A stretch of DNA of 64,000 nucleotides from CAWBCR01 sp963787375 (GCA_963787375.1 CAWBCR010000027.1:124001-188000), one strand, 5' to 3'; shown: positions 9,191 through 22,433, counted from the first letter of the stretch. Program-made: numbers and translations. Notes: generated from the sequence alone by a model not told the origin.

Positions 9191-10975
9191 TTACTGCCCG
9201 ACCTGCGCCGCAGCCGTTCCGACGACCACCGGCACATTTCCCGCGTGCTCGTAGATGTGCGCAAAGGCCGCGTTCTCCGGTGCGTCGATGGTGAGCACGT
9301 TGTCCGCCCAGCGGAAGCCGACCGACTGGTACAGCAACTCGACGTTCAGCGTGAACGGCCCTACCCCATTGCCGGTGTCGACGGCCAGTTGCAGTGTATC
9401 GCCCCCGGCCACGAAATCACCGTCCTCCAGCGCTGCACCTGTCACGGCTATGTCCGCATCTGCCGCAGCCTTGTCGAAACCTGCTGGCAGCAGGCGGTTG
9501 TCCTTCACGTAGCTTGCCGCGCGCAGCAGAGTCGTCGTCACTTCCTGATCGGTGTTCACCATAACCGCTTCATAGATCTGCACCTCGTCAGGGCTGGTGA
9601 GCGTGGTGTAGTGCGGCTCATAGGACGCCGGGTCGTCGTCGTTGGCGTTGCCGCTGATCGCCCCATCCTGCCCATACGCCCCCGACTCAAACACCACCTT
9701 GCCGGTTGAATCGGTGACCGTAATGTGCAGCCACACCCGCCGTGACGGGTATGCACTGGGGAACTTGTGCCCGACCAGGCTGTTGATCACCACGTTGGCA
9801 GACAGCGTGCTGCCGTCGAGTGCCGCGTCCTGCACGGCGACCGTCGCTGTGCTGATCTGCAACTGCTGTTCCATGCGCGCGAGCTCTGTGTCGAACTGCA
9901 CTGAGCTGGCTGTGACACCCAGGTCAGCGCCGTCCGCGCGCAGCTCGCCGAGCACCGTGCTGCCGCCGCCGGTGAAGGTGTGCATCAGCACCGGCTGGCG
10001 TGCCGGTCCACCGGTAATCGAAAGCACCACTGCGCCGGTTGCCTCCGGCATGTGGCACGCCTGGCATGTCTGTTGGCCCGAATAGCTGCTGGCTTTCCAT
10101 TCGAAGTACGGCATTTGTTCGGGGAACTCCCCGACCGCGTTCCCATCGGCGTCGACGTAGGGGGTGTACAGCGTGTGGCACGTCGCGCACAGCTCTGCCT
10201 GCTGTATCTGCGCGCCCTGAACCGGCACCAGGCCAGCGGCGGCCTGCATGACCTGTGCGTTCTGCGGATCAACGGCAAACGGCCCGTACGCCGATCGCTG
10301 GCCCATCGCCGTCTGTAAGTCCACGATATAATTGCCGTCGAATGTGGCCCGCTCGCCAAGCTGATCCGCTTCGATCTGGTGGCAGGCGCTGCACGAGACG
10401 CCGTCCATTGCCAGCGCATGCAGCGGGTTGTCGGGGCTCAGGAAACCATCGTCCAGAATCACGCCCTGCCCGCCGGCAGCAACCGCCGACGTGCGCGCCA
10501 TCGGCATGTGGCAGCGCGAACACGTATCCTCGATGACCGCCTTGAGGCCCGGCGTCTGAAGCGTCTCCCGGCGCACTGATGCCTGCCAGTACGGGTCGCG
10601 CGCCGAGTTGGCCATCATGGTGGTGCGCCACAACGTATCGAAAGAAACGTCGATGCCGGCTCCGTCGGTGCGCTGCGTGTGACAGGCTGCGCACACTCCC
10701 GACGCGTCAAACAGGTCCCCACGTGTGGCGTCCAACGGATTCCCATCGAAAGGGGGAAGTGCGGCAACCTGTGAGGTTGGCCCGGCTACCGGGGCCGGGG
10801 TCGCCGTTTCGGCTGCGGTCGGCTGGGTGGGGGGCGCTTCTGTGACGCGGGGCGCGTTGGCGGTTTGCAGCGCATGGATATCCGCCACGGCCTTGTCGAC
10901 GTCGTGGCGCGGCGCGCACGCAGCCAGCAGCAGTGCAGCCGCCAGCCCGATGGCTGATGCAATTCTTCTGCTCAT
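9191..10975 (-). CDS. Multiheme c-type cytochrome lipoprotein (five CXXCH motifs)
   Basis: A 594-residue exported electron-transfer protein. Residues 1-20 form a lipoprotein signal ending in LLLAAC (lipidated Cys20), followed by a Thr/Pro/Ala linker to about residue 75. Five heme-binding motifs follow: CAACH (95), CSRCH (152), CSACH (195), CATCH (263) and CQACH (304). The remaining 280 residues have no heme motif and appear to be beta-rich. The spacing recalls the cytochrome c554/c3-like multiheme group, but I cannot assign a substrate. No partner oxidoreductase is adjacent; the gene stands alone between rpoB and the small acidic gene. It probably acts on the outside of the membrane. Confidence 0.88.
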   Translation of the reverse strand: MSRRIASAIGLAAALLLAACAPRHDVDKAVADIHALQTANAPRVTEAPPTQPTAAETATPAPVAGPTSQVAALPPFDGNPLDATRGDLFDASGVCAACHTQRTDGAGIDVSFDTLWRTTMMANSARDPYWQASVRRETLQTPGLKAVIEDTCSRCHMPMARTSAVAAGGQGVILDDGFLSPDNPLHALAMDGVSCSACHQIEADQLGERATFDGNYIVDLQTAMGQRSAYGPFAVDPQNAQVMQAAAGLVPVQGAQIQQAELCATCHTLYTPYVDADGNAVGEFPEQMPYFEWKASSYSGQQTCQACHMPEATGAVVLSITGGPARQPVLMHTFTGGGSTVLGELRADGADLGVTASSVQFDTELARMEQQLQISTATVAVQDAALDGSTLSANVVINSLVGHKFPSAYPSRRVWLHITVTDSTGKVVFESGAYGQDGAISGNANDDDPASYEPHYTTLTSPDEVQIYEAVMVNTDQEVTTTLLRAASYVKDNRLLPAGFDKAAADADIAVTGAALEDGDFVAGGDTLQLAVDTGNGVGPFTLNVELLYQSVGFRWADNVLTIDAPENAAFAHIYEHAGNVPVVVGTAAAQVGQ

Positions 10976-11068
10976 GATGTTGTCGCTCCCGGTTAAGCAG
11001 TGTGGTCAATCAGCCAAAGCCTAGCACATTGTGCGGCAGGTCACAACCTCCGCTGTGCAGTACAAGAA

Positions 11069-11151
11069 ACGGGGCGACATCCTGTTGATGCCGCCCCGTC
11101 TGCCTGTGTGCATGTGGTGCTGGTTGATTGACCGAAAGGACTTTCGGTCAA
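11069..11151 (-). terminator. Two hairpins downstream of rpoB
   Basis: Just after the rpoB stop codon, TTGACCGAAAG (11128-11138) pairs with CTTTCGGTCAA (11141-11151). A second hairpin, ACGGGGCG / CGCCCCGT (11069-11099), follows. Together they probably end the rpoB transcript, which agrees with the absence of rpoC downstream. Confidence 0.65.
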
Positions 11152-11155
11152 ACGC

Positions 11156-15088
<3,933 letters not shown>

Positions 15089-15139
15089 TCAATCTCTCCT
15101 CGCACACGCGCCGAATCTGCCGACGCGTCCATAGAACAC

Positions 15140-15715
15140 AAGTCAACTACTACCGGCTGAAAGCCGGTAGCTTGGGACGCGAGTGAAACTCGCCTAAAGC
15201 TCACCGATATTGAAGCCGTCATCCTCCACAGGAGGCTCTTGGCCTTGGGTCTCAATGTATTGCTTGATGATTTCGTCGGTCACGTTGCCCGAACTGGCGG
15301 CAAAGTAGCCACGTGCCCACAGGTGCTGCCCCCAGAATTGACGGCTCAATTCGCCGAATTCTTCCAGCATTTTCCGGCTACTGCGCCCTTTGATACGCTG
15401 CATCAGGTCACTAACCGACACATGAGGTGGCACCGACACCAGCAGGTGGACATGGTCCACGGCTGTGTGCCCGCTCAGGATGTACACCTCCAGCGTAGCG
15501 CAGGTCTGTCGCACCACCTCGCGCAGTCGTCCGGCTATCTCACCTCTCAGCACAGGCTTACGATACTTCGTGATCCACACCAGATGGTATTTCAGGTCAT
15601 AGACAGCGTGGGATGTCTTTCGATAGCTCATGCTCACATTGTACGACGGACAGTCCGGTGTTGAAAACGGCCTGCCTGAAAGGCAGGGGTTTGTACCCTA
15701 TTTACAGACAATAAG
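15140..15715 (-). mobile_element. IS200/IS605-family element (TnpA only) in the rpoB leader
   Basis: A single Y1 transposase gene (15194-15637) is flanked by subterminal hairpins typical of IS200-type ends: CTACCGGCT-GAA-AGCCGGTAG at 15150-15170 and CCTGCCT-GAA-AGGCAGG at 15671-15687. Both have a GAA loop. There are no inverted repeats at the tips and no target duplication, as expected for the family. No tnpB is present. The exact ends are estimates. The element lies between the promoter at 15794-15822 and rpoB, in the same orientation as rpoB. Confidence 0.85.
15194..15637 (-). CDS. tnpA: IS200-like Y1 transposase
   Basis: A 147-residue single-strand DNA transposase of the HUH class. The HUH motif is VDHVHLLV (about residues 60-67) and the catalytic tyrosine is probably in IIKQYIETQ (about 124-132). 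The N-terminal YHLVWITKYRKPVL segment is typical of the family. Length is normal and the frame is intact, so the enzyme may be active. The first codon read is GTG at 15637, with an in-frame ATG two codons later at 15631; there is no strong ribosome binding site to decide between them. Confidence 0.93.
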   Translation of the reverse strand: MSMSYRKTSHAVYDLKYHLVWITKYRKPVLRGEIAGRLREVVRQTCATLEVYILSGHTAVDHVHLLVSVPPHVSVSDLMQRIKGRSSRKMLEEFGELSRQFWGQHLWARGYFAASSGNVTDEIIKQYIETQGQEPPVEDDGFNIGEL

Positions 15716-15793
15716 GCACCCGCTCTCATGGCTGCAATGCCTGGTTGCGTTGCCTTTCACTCCTGACGGGAATCTATTTGCTCACGAACCCTG

Positions 15794-15822
15794 ATTATAT
15801 CAAAGGGGCAGGCTGTAGTCAA
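15794..15822 (-). promoter_or_regulatory. Strong promoter, probably for rpoB, now upstream of the IS200 copy
   Basis: On the minus strand TTGACT (15817-15822), a 17-nt spacer and TATAAT (15794-15799) form a near-consensus promoter. It reads towards the IS200 transposase and rpoB. If the element (about 575 bp) is removed, the promoter lies about 130 nt from the rpoB start. It is downstream of the terminator at 15918-15942. Confidence 0.75.
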
Positions 15823-15917
15823 TATCGAATCGCCGAAACGGGCCGATTCCTCTACGCAAATAGCATTATAGCCCAAATGGGCTTGCAGGCCCAGAACCCT
15901 GGAGAGCACTGCCTCGC

Positions 15918-15942
15918 GGGGAGGGGCCTTAGGTCCCTCCCC
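15918..15942 (-). terminator. Terminator hairpin after the metallopeptidase gene
   Basis: GGGGAGGG pairs with CCCTCCCC, with inner CC/GG pairs around a TTA loop, 11 nt downstream of the peptidase stop codon on the minus strand. It separates this gene from the rpoB promoter. Confidence 0.65.
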
Positions 15943-16869
15943 TGAACCCACCCTACTTGGGCGTGGTGACGACCAGATTGTCGAACAGGACACGCCGGTC
16001 AGGGTTCTCAAACGATCCCTCTAACAGGCCGACATCGCCCTTGTTGATTACGAAGTTCTCAAGCGGGATACTGGCCAGCTCTTTCCCGTTGACGGCCAGC
16101 GTCAGGCGATCTTGCTGGCAGGTGGCTGTAATATGGTTGGTCTGGCCCACCCCCTGGTTGATTGCCGCCGACCATGTCCAGCTTCTCAGTATCTGATCTT
16201 TGCCACCATCAACCAGGCCGATCTGGTACTGCGCAAGGTTGTTAATCATGAAGCGGGCATAGTGATCGTTGTCGTAGGAGTAACAGGTCACACCGGCAGC
16301 TCGTGCTCCGGTTGGTTCGGCCCATGTGGTGTCGACATCCACGGTCACGTCACCAAACGAATGGTTCGAGGTGACCACATAGTAGATCCACGGCTTCCGC
16401 ATCTCGATGAAGAACTGCTCGCCCTCGTAGCCGGATAGCATGAATGGGGTGTTCACGGCCGTCCATCCGGCCTTACAGGGATCGTGGAAATCATCTGAGA
16501 AGAGATCCGTGCTCAACTCCGGACTGGTGGTCTGTCCGCCTGCTATGTCAAAGGTGTACTGCGCCTCAATGTCTGTCGCCGGGGCCATCGAACCGATCAC
16601 CAGTGCTGCACGCCGATCGCCCGACAGCTTCAGCATCGCCGTGGCCCTGCCATCGCTGTCAACCGTGACCGGAACGACGTGTGATATATCTCCCACTGTT
16701 ACCAGCCAGACTACCCATTCCTGGGGGATAACATTGCTGGTCCGCACGAAGCCAGCTGCGTCCCAATCCCCTGTTCCAACTTCCACATCGTCACTGAAGC
16801 CTAGCTCCGGAATGGCGATATCGTCGATTGCCCAGCCATACCGCGTATAGCTCAAATCCGTCACATAGT

Positions 16870-17485
16870 AAACTACCGCCGCCAGAGGCGGCGGCTTTGG
16901 GATTGCACCTGGAAGGTGCTCTCTGCCACACCGCCTAATCGAATAAGCGACCCTGTATCGCCTCAGCTCGTTTCTCGTGCGTTTCTTGCCATTGCACGTA
17001 CTTGCGTATCTTCTCTTCGTCCAACCCGACTGTGCTGACACAATAGCCGCGTGACCACAGATGCCTGCCCCAGTATTTCTTGCCCAGGTGTTCGTACTGG
17101 GCAAACAGCCGCAGTGCCAGCTTCCCTTTCAAATAGCCCATCACACTCGATACTGCGTACTTGGGCGCAATCGACAATACCAGGTGGGCATGATCAGCCT
17201 GGATATTCAACTCCAGGATTTCTATTCGGTCTTTCTGTTTGCAGAGTTGTCGTATCTCCCGTTCCGTGAACTCCGCCACCTCTCCATACAAGATACGGTA
17301 GCGGTACTTCGGGCAGAACACGATGTGATATTTGCACTCGTAGAGAGAGTGCGATAGCCTGTTGAACCGTGGGGGCATCATGAACCTCCTGAAGCTCGCA
17401 CCTTCCAGGTTCGTTCATCTTACCCCCTTTTACGGTGGAACCTTTTCATCGGACCACTGCCAGAGGCAGTGGGTTCATTCTTGGA
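16870..17485 (-). mobile_element. Second IS200/IS605-family element, inserted in the peptidase gene
   Basis: Subterminal hairpins CCGCCGCC-AGA-GGCGGCGG (16876-16894) and CCACTGCC-AGA-GGCAGTGG (17454-17472) share the loop AGA and flank a single tnpA. The hairpins and transposase differ from the copy at 15140-15715, so this is a separate IS200 lineage. The edges are inferred from where the host reading frame breaks off and resumes. No target duplication is expected or seen. Confidence 0.85.
16935..17381 (-). CDS. tnpA: IS200-like Y1 transposase, second lineage
   Basis: 148 residues with the HUH motif ADHAHLVL (about residues 62-69), the N-terminal YHIVFCPKYRYRIL segment and the probable catalytic tyrosine in EKIRKYVQWQE near the C-terminus. 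WGRHLWSRGYCVSTVG before the tyrosine helix is typical for IS200 TnpA. Intact length suggests recent activity. Sequence similarity to the other TnpA in the window is limited to family motifs. Confidence 0.93.
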   Translation of the reverse strand: MMPPRFNRLSHSLYECKYHIVFCPKYRYRILYGEVAEFTEREIRQLCKQKDRIEILELNIQADHAHLVLSIAPKYAVSSVMGYLKGKLALRLFAQYEHLGKKYWGRHLWSRGYCVSTVGLDEEKIRKYVQWQETHEKRAEAIQGRLFD

Positions 17486-19249
17486 CTCAAATCGCAACAG
17501 CACCGGCTGACCTGCGTAAGGCGTTAAGTCGATCTGTTGGTGGATCCATTCCGGACCGCCGGATACACTCGGACCAGAATATCCCTTTCCTAGATTATTG
17601 TAGTCGTCGTGCATAGAACTGCCGTCAAGAAGATCCCATGATTTGCCGCCATCTGTGGAAACCATCACATAGCCGTAGTCATGCCAGTCGGTGTCGTACC
17701 ACGTCCAGAAGTCCAGCGTTGCGCTGTCGAGGCCGCTCAGATCGAAGTCGCGAGTCAGCGTGTTGTCACGGTCGTCGCCCCGGTTGGACCACCAGAACGA
17801 CTGGCCGCTGTGGGCGTCGACAGGGATGATCCGCGTTTCCGTCTGGCCCTGAAACGAGAACGAGTACGTACCGTCGCCCTGCACTTCGATGTAGTCCGCT
17901 GAGTACTGTGGCAGCGATCCCGTGCGGTGGGCGGGATACACGTTCAGATATTGGCGTGGGCACAGCGGGCGCAGCGTCTCAGTTGTGTAGCCGAACTGGC
18001 CGCCGGTTGTGTCGGGCCTGTTGAGGTAATTGGCCACGATCCATCGCGAGAACATCTCATTGGCCGTCAGGTTCTGGCCGGCCAGAACGGCGTCGATCCC
18101 CTCGATGCCCGGCCGAGGGTTCTGCGCGATGGCGCTGATCACGTCGTTGCCCAACTGCTCGCGCAGATACAGCATGTATAGATACGCCGCACCGTAGTGA
18201 TTGGCATTTAGGTCGGCATAGCCATGTCCCCAGTTGGTCAGCATGACACCGGTATCGGAGAGAAAGTCGTTCTGGCTGATGACCGTGTCGTCGTACCCGG
18301 CTACGCGCTCGGCGACCTGGCTCAGCCCCTCGGTCACCCATAATTCCTCGCCGGGGTCCTGGTGCCACTCGACCATGTGCTGGAACTCGTGCGCGAGGGT
18401 CGCCATGTAGAATTCATCACCAACGTCGAAGTACTCAAGGCTGACGTATATCATTTCGCGCTCATTCGAGTCCCGATACACTTCCGATGGGTATTCGTCA
18501 TACTCGCCAAAGTAACCGACGGCTCCCGGGATTCGCTTCAGGTTGAGGATCGTGATGCGCGGGTCGTTGTCGATACCTGGCGACCACTCCTCGCCGAAAG
18601 TCTCGCGGATGGCCGGATAGATGACTGATGCGAAATTGTTGGCGGCAAGCACAAGCTTGCCGTAGTTGACACTCACACCATCCTCGACCCACATTGCTAC
18701 CACGTCATTCATGTAGATGAGGTTTGCATTGACGCTCGTTGTCGACGCGCTGGGTGCCCAGATGTTGAAGCGCTGCACGTCTCCGACGTGGTAGACAGGC
18801 GGTTCACCCGCCTGCAGTGCGGGAGCCGAATCAAGGCGACCCAACCGAACCCGGAAGTCAACCGGGTCGGCATAGGGCTCATGGGTATCGGCCAGCGCCG
18901 CGGCCATCTCCTGCGCCGAAACGATATTCGGCTCAGGCGTCGCCGTAGGCGGGATTGCGGTGGCTGTTGGGACAGGTGTTGATGTGGCAGGAACCGGGGA
19001 AGCGGTGGCAGTTGGTGCGGCCAGAAGGGCCGGCAGCGAGGCGCAGCCGGTCAGCAGCAGCACGGCCAACACGCATGCTGAAACACACAGGCGAAACCGA
19101 GGAGATGTGGTCATCTGAGGATCCTCTCGCAGTGTCGGGGCCACGCGGAGTGGGTCGGCACGCAGATAGATGTCGTACGGAGCAAAGCCCAAACTGACTT
19201 GTTTCCATTCTAATTCTATTAATCTACATGAGTCAAGAGTACGCGGGTC

Positions 19250-19278
19250 TTGCCAGCGCTACCCTTAGCGCTTATACT
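19250..19278 (+). promoter_or_regulatory. Promoter of the zinc-ribbon gene
   Basis: TTGCCA (19250-19255) and TATACT (19273-19278) with a 17-nt spacer lie 45 nt upstream of the ATG at 19323. Confidence 0.65.
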
Positions 19279-19322
19279 GCTGATCACACACCGCGCACAT
19301 CCACACCGGCAAGGAGTCCCTC

Positions 19323-19916
19323 ATGCAGCGGCGAACCTATCGCGGCGAATCGCTCACCGCGCACGGGCTGGCCCAGGCCCTCGTCACGCGATTCAACGTC
19401 GGGCAGATTATGGCCCAGGCGCAGGGTCCCGACGACCACCTCATCGTGCAGATTGCCTCGCGGGAGCGCGACAGGGGCGGGCAGGTGCGCGCAGCTTTGA
19501 CCATCAGCATCATCCAGGTCGACAACGCCGTCGAAGTTTCACTCGGCGAGCAGCAGTGGCTAGGCCCCGCTGCCGACATCCTGCAGGCCGGTCTGCGCGG
19601 CTGGTTCCGCCCCATGACGCTTCTCGGCGAGATTGCCTCAATGGCTGACGACGTGCAGACGCTGCAGCTTCCCGACCAGGTGTGGGAGGCCGTCGACCAT
19701 TACGTTGAGAGCGTCGGTGCGAAGCTGGGGCTGGCCGAAGAAGAGAAGATGGTCGCCTGCCCGTTCTGCGGGGTCGGCAACCCGGTCGGCGTGGGGCAGT
19801 GCTCGGCCTGCGGCGGCAGCCTGGCGACCGTCCAGCCAAAGGCTTGCCCGCAGTGTGGCAAGCTCTCGCCGGCGGGCGCGGCGTTCTGCATGCGCTGCGG
19901 GGCCAAGCTGGATTAG
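19323..19916 (+). CDS. Double zinc-ribbon protein of unknown function
   Basis: A 197-residue cytoplasmic protein. Residues 1-135 have no motif that I recognise. The C-terminus carries two zinc ribbons in tandem: CPFCG...CSACGG (about residues 145-165) and CPQCG...CMRCG (about 176-193), the double zinc ribbon pattern often attached to membrane or regulatory domains. No membrane segment is seen. It has its own promoter and terminator, so it is monocistronic. The N-terminal part looks alpha/beta (LTISIIQVDNAVEVSLGEQQW) and might bind a ligand or partner; function unknown. Confidence 0.8.
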   Translation: MQRRTYRGESLTAHGLAQALVTRFNVGQIMAQAQGPDDHLIVQIASRERDRGGQVRAALTISIIQVDNAVEVSLGEQQWLGPAADILQAGLRGWFRPMTLLGEIASMADDVQTLQLPDQVWEAVDHYVESVGAKLGLAEEEKMVACPFCGVGNPVGVGQCSACGGSLATVQPKACPQCGKLSPAGAAFCMRCGAKLD

Positions 19917-19939
19917 TCTTAGCTTATCCCCAAAACGAA

Positions 19940-19967
19940 GGCCCGCGCTCCTGCTGGAACGCGGGCC
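19940..19967. terminator. Terminator between convergent genes
   Basis: GGCCCGCG pairs with CGCGGGCC around a 12-nt loop, 23 nt after the zinc-ribbon gene and 22 nt after the fabH-like gene on the other strand. Confidence 0.65.
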
Positions 19968-19989
19968 GGGAATCTCCTGCTAACCGCTG

Positions 19990-21114
19990 CTACAGGTGCA
20001 GCCGCTCGCTGACCGCCGCAATCGCGTCGACAGCCATACCCTGCACCGCGCCGACCGTTCGCCGCGCGTAATACTTGGCCCGCGCCAGGATAAACAGCTC
20101 GTCGGTCAGCGACAGGTTCTTGTCTGGCCCGCCCAGGTGCAGCACCGCCGACGCCCACGTCAGCCCTGCGCCAAAGCCCACCACCGCGATCGTGTCGCCC
20201 GGCTTGCAGCGCCCCTGCTCGATGGCCTCGCACAGCGCAATCGGGATCGACGCGGCGGAGGTGTTGCCGTAGCGGTCGATGTTCATAAAGAAGCGATCTT
20301 GGGGCACGCCCATCAGCCGCGCCGCCGCCTCGACGATGCGGCCATTGGCCTGGTGCGGGATAAACAGGTCGATGTCGTTGGGCGACAGTCCGGCCTCGGC
20401 CAGCACCTTGTTCAGCGAGCGGCCCAGCACGCGCGTTGCGAACTTGAAGACTTCTTTGCCATTCATGCGGATATAGTGCTGCCGGGCGTCGATCACCGCG
20501 TGGCTGGGTGGGTTGACAGCCCCGCAACCAGGCATCATCAGGTATTCCGCGCCCGATCCATCCGAGCCCAGTTCGAAGGCCAGCAGGCCGGTGGGCGTCT
20601 CGGAGCGCTGCATGACGACCGCCCCTGCCCCATCGCCGAAGAGCACGCACGTAGCGCGGTCGGTGTAGTCAATCGCCTTGCTGATCTCTTCCGCGCCGAT
20701 GATGACGATTGTCTTGTATACGCCGCCCTGGATGAACTGCTGCGCGGTCGCCAGCCCGTACACCCAGCCGGTGCAGCCCGCGACCAGCGTGAACGCACCG
20801 CACTTCGCGCCGAGCATGTCCTGAATCTGGCTGGAGACGGGCGGCAGGAGGTAGTCGGGCGACGACGTCGCGACGATGATCAAATCGATGTCGGCGGCAG
20901 TGATGCCTGCCACCTTCATCGCGGCCTCGGCAGCCCGCACCGAGATCACCGACGTCGGCTCGTCGGGTCCTGCGATGCGCCGCTCCTTGATGCCGGTGCG
21001 GCTGGTGATCCACTCGTCGCTGGTCTCGACCATCTGCTCAAGGTCGTGATTGGTCAGCACGCCGCTTGGTGCGTACTTCCCCCAGCCGGTAATGCGCCCA
21101 TACCACTGCGTCAT
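19990..21114 (-). CDS. fabH: 3-oxoacyl-ACP synthase III (KAS III) family protein
   Basis: KAS III enzymes condense acetyl-CoA (or another acyl-CoA) with malonyl-ACP to start fatty acid synthesis. The 374-residue protein has the Cys-His-Asn triad in its usual contexts: AGCTGWVYGL (Cys), IPHQAN (His) and YGNTSAAS (Asn), plus the glycine-rich GFGAGLTWAS near the end. About 45 residues follow that motif (LGGPDKNLSLTDELFILARA...), longer than in E. coli FabH (317 aa), so substrate preference may differ. The ATG at 21114 was chosen for its GGAGG site and family alignment. No fab cluster is adjacent. Confidence 0.88.
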   Translation of the reverse strand: MTQWYGRITGWGKYAPSGVLTNHDLEQMVETSDEWITSRTGIKERRIAGPDEPTSVISVRAAEAAMKVAGITAADIDLIIVATSSPDYLLPPVSSQIQDMLGAKCGAFTLVAGCTGWVYGLATAQQFIQGGVYKTIVIIGAEEISKAIDYTDRATCVLFGDGAGAVVMQRSETPTGLLAFELGSDGSGAEYLMMPGCGAVNPPSHAVIDARQHYIRMNGKEVFKFATRVLGRSLNKVLAEAGLSPNDIDLFIPHQANGRIVEAAARLMGVPQDRFFMNIDRYGNTSAASIPIALCEAIEQGRCKPGDTIAVVGFGAGLTWASAVLHLGGPDKNLSLTDELFILARAKYYARRTVGAVQGMAVDAIAAVSERLHL

Positions 21115-21136
21115 CCTCTCTGCCTCCGTTCGCGCG

Positions 21137-21168
21137 CTCAGGTCAGCGGCTTCTGCCGCTGACCTGAG
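21137..21168 (-). terminator. Long perfect hairpin, terminator
   Basis: A 14-bp perfect stem CTCAGGTCAGCGGC / GCCGCTGACCTGAG with a TTCT loop lies between the membrane protein gene (ends 21227) and fabH. It probably ends the sigma-factor operon. Confidence 0.6.
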
Positions 21169-21226
21169 TAGGTACGCCATCCAAAATGGCCCGTAGGCCG
21201 GTTTTCTGAATTCGCGCCGTGGCCGA

Positions 21227-21655
21227 TCAGGCGGCGGCAGGGCTCCGGCGGCGGCGTCCGCGCACCACCACCATGACCAGCATCACGATCGAGCCGATGA
21301 CCCGCGCAGCTACGGCGATCAAAGCCAGCGCCGAAACGGCGAGCCCCAGCGTATTCGACAGCTTGCGCACGCGCTCGCGGCGAGAGTTCCACGCATCAGC
21401 AGACTTCATCTGCCTCGCGTGGGCCTCGACCAGGCGCACACGCAGCGCGCTGACGAACTCGTCAGACGGCTCGACAGGCACCAGCAGCGCATACAGCCGG
21501 CGGGCCAGCCGCAGCAGGCCGTCGAGCAGCGGAAACGTACGCCCGTGTTGCGCTACAAGCACGTCAGTCCGATCTTCGCCCACAAGTAGCGACTCGGCGT
21601 GTTCTTCCAGCAGCGCTTCCAATTGATCGTTTGTAAGTGTGTTTAGTTTTCCCAT
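21227..21655 (-). CDS. Single-span membrane protein downstream of the sigma factor
   Basis: A 142-residue protein. The first 95 residues are charged and mostly helical (LTNDQLEALLEEHAESLL, DEFVSALRVRLVEAHARQM), then comes one long hydrophobic stretch at about 103-131 and a basic tail (RGRRRRSPAAA). It lies 117 nt downstream of the ECF-type sigma gene on the same strand. Cytoplasmic helical region plus membrane anchor is the layout of many anti-sigma factors, and the DEFVSALRVRL segment recalls short helical regions found in such proteins. No zinc-binding anti-sigma motif (HxxxCxxC) is seen, so this role is inference. Confidence 0.7.
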   Translation of the reverse strand: MGKLNTLTNDQLEALLEEHAESLLVGEDRTDVLVAQHGRTFPLLDGLLRLARRLYALLVPVEPSDEFVSALRVRLVEAHARQMKSADAWNSRRERVRKLSNTLGLAVSALALIAVAARVIGSIVMLVMVVVRGRRRRSPAAA

Positions 21656-21772
21656 GACGACCCGCCTTGAAGTTTCTTCGGCTTTTCAGCCACGTTCATC
21701 ATATATAAACCCTGCTCCGCCTCAGGAGTTGCTTAAATCTTCACAATCGGCGCTGAAGATGCGGGGACCAGA

Positions 21773-22379
21773 TCAACGGCGGCCAAAGCGGCGCGTAGGT
21801 TTCTCCGGCGTACGCTGGAGCTTGTCCATTTCCTCGCGGAGCGCGATCAGCGTGCGGTGATAGAGCGACTTGATCGCGCCTTCGCTGCGCCCCATGATGT
21901 CCCCGATCTCGGCGTTGGACAGGCGCTCGACGAACTTGAGGATTAGAAGCTGCTGGCGGTCGTCGGGCAGGTTGCGGATCGCCGCCAACAGGAAGTCTTT
22001 CTCTTCGTGCTGCTCGGTGACGCGCTCCGGGGCATCGCCCTTAAACGTGGTAACGATCAGCTCGTCGAGTGGGACCAGCTTTGCGCCGTTTGCGGTCGCG
22101 GTGCCAGTTGACCACCAGGTTATGCGCGATGCGGTACAGCCACGCCGAAAACGGCACGCCACGATCCTCGTATGTGGGGATGTGCTGCAAGGCGCGCTGA
22201 AAGACGCGAGCGGTCAGGTCTTCCGCCTCGTGATGGTTGCCGGTGCGATAGTAGACGTAGTTGTAGATGCGTTTCACATAGCGGCCATACAGCTCGCCAA
22301 ACGCATCCTCGTCGTCCTTCGCCAGCTCAACCAGCGCCGATTCGTCCAACTCGCTCAGGAGTTGTTGGTCACTCGACAC
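21773..22379 (-). CDS. ECF-type RNA polymerase sigma factor (one-base shift near 22081)
   Basis: A sigma-70 family group 4 factor of about 201 residues. Region 2 is seen in the first frame (YNYVYYRTGNHHEAEDLTARVF, here in two parts; then GVPFSAWLYRIAHNLVVNWHRD). Region 4 is seen in the next frame (LPDDRQQLLILKFVERLSNAE, IGDIMGRSEGAIKSLYHRTL). Deleting one base of the TTT at 22080-22082 joins the frames as RRKLVPLDE. It probably directs RNA polymerase to a small stress or envelope regulon. It has a good promoter at 22434-22462 and is followed by a membrane protein that may control it. Confidence 0.88.
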
Positions 22380-22433
22380 TAAACGGGTCTCTCTTTTCAG
22401 TTCGGATCTCAGGTGTTCGTGGCTTATTGGGGA

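Larger units (their letters stand above)
15953..19114 (-). pseudogene. Secreted HExxH metallopeptidase lipoprotein split by an IS200 element
   Basis: The N-terminal part (19114 to about 17486) starts MTTSPRFRLC with a lipoprotein signal (LLLTGC) and a Thr/Pro linker. It carries the zinc motif TLAHEFQHMVEW followed by WVTEGLSQ, then a domain like the C-terminal part of immune inhibitor A (M6) peptidases, ending PYAGQPVLLRFE. The C-terminal part (about 16870 to 15953) resumes in register with YYVTDLSYTRYGWAIDDIAIPELGF and ends in a LamG/DUF1080-like beta-sandwich (FSDDFHDPCKAGW...). The insertion falls between RFE and YYVTD, a unit that is contiguous in M6-type domains. The catalytic half is intact, so a truncated secreted protease could still be made. 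The ATG at 19114 was chosen because it begins the signal peptide. Confidence 0.88.

Noticed and set aside
15140..17485. TnpB/IscB or omega-RNA partners of the IS200 elements
   Set aside because: Both elements carry only tnpA between their hairpins; no nuclease gene is present.
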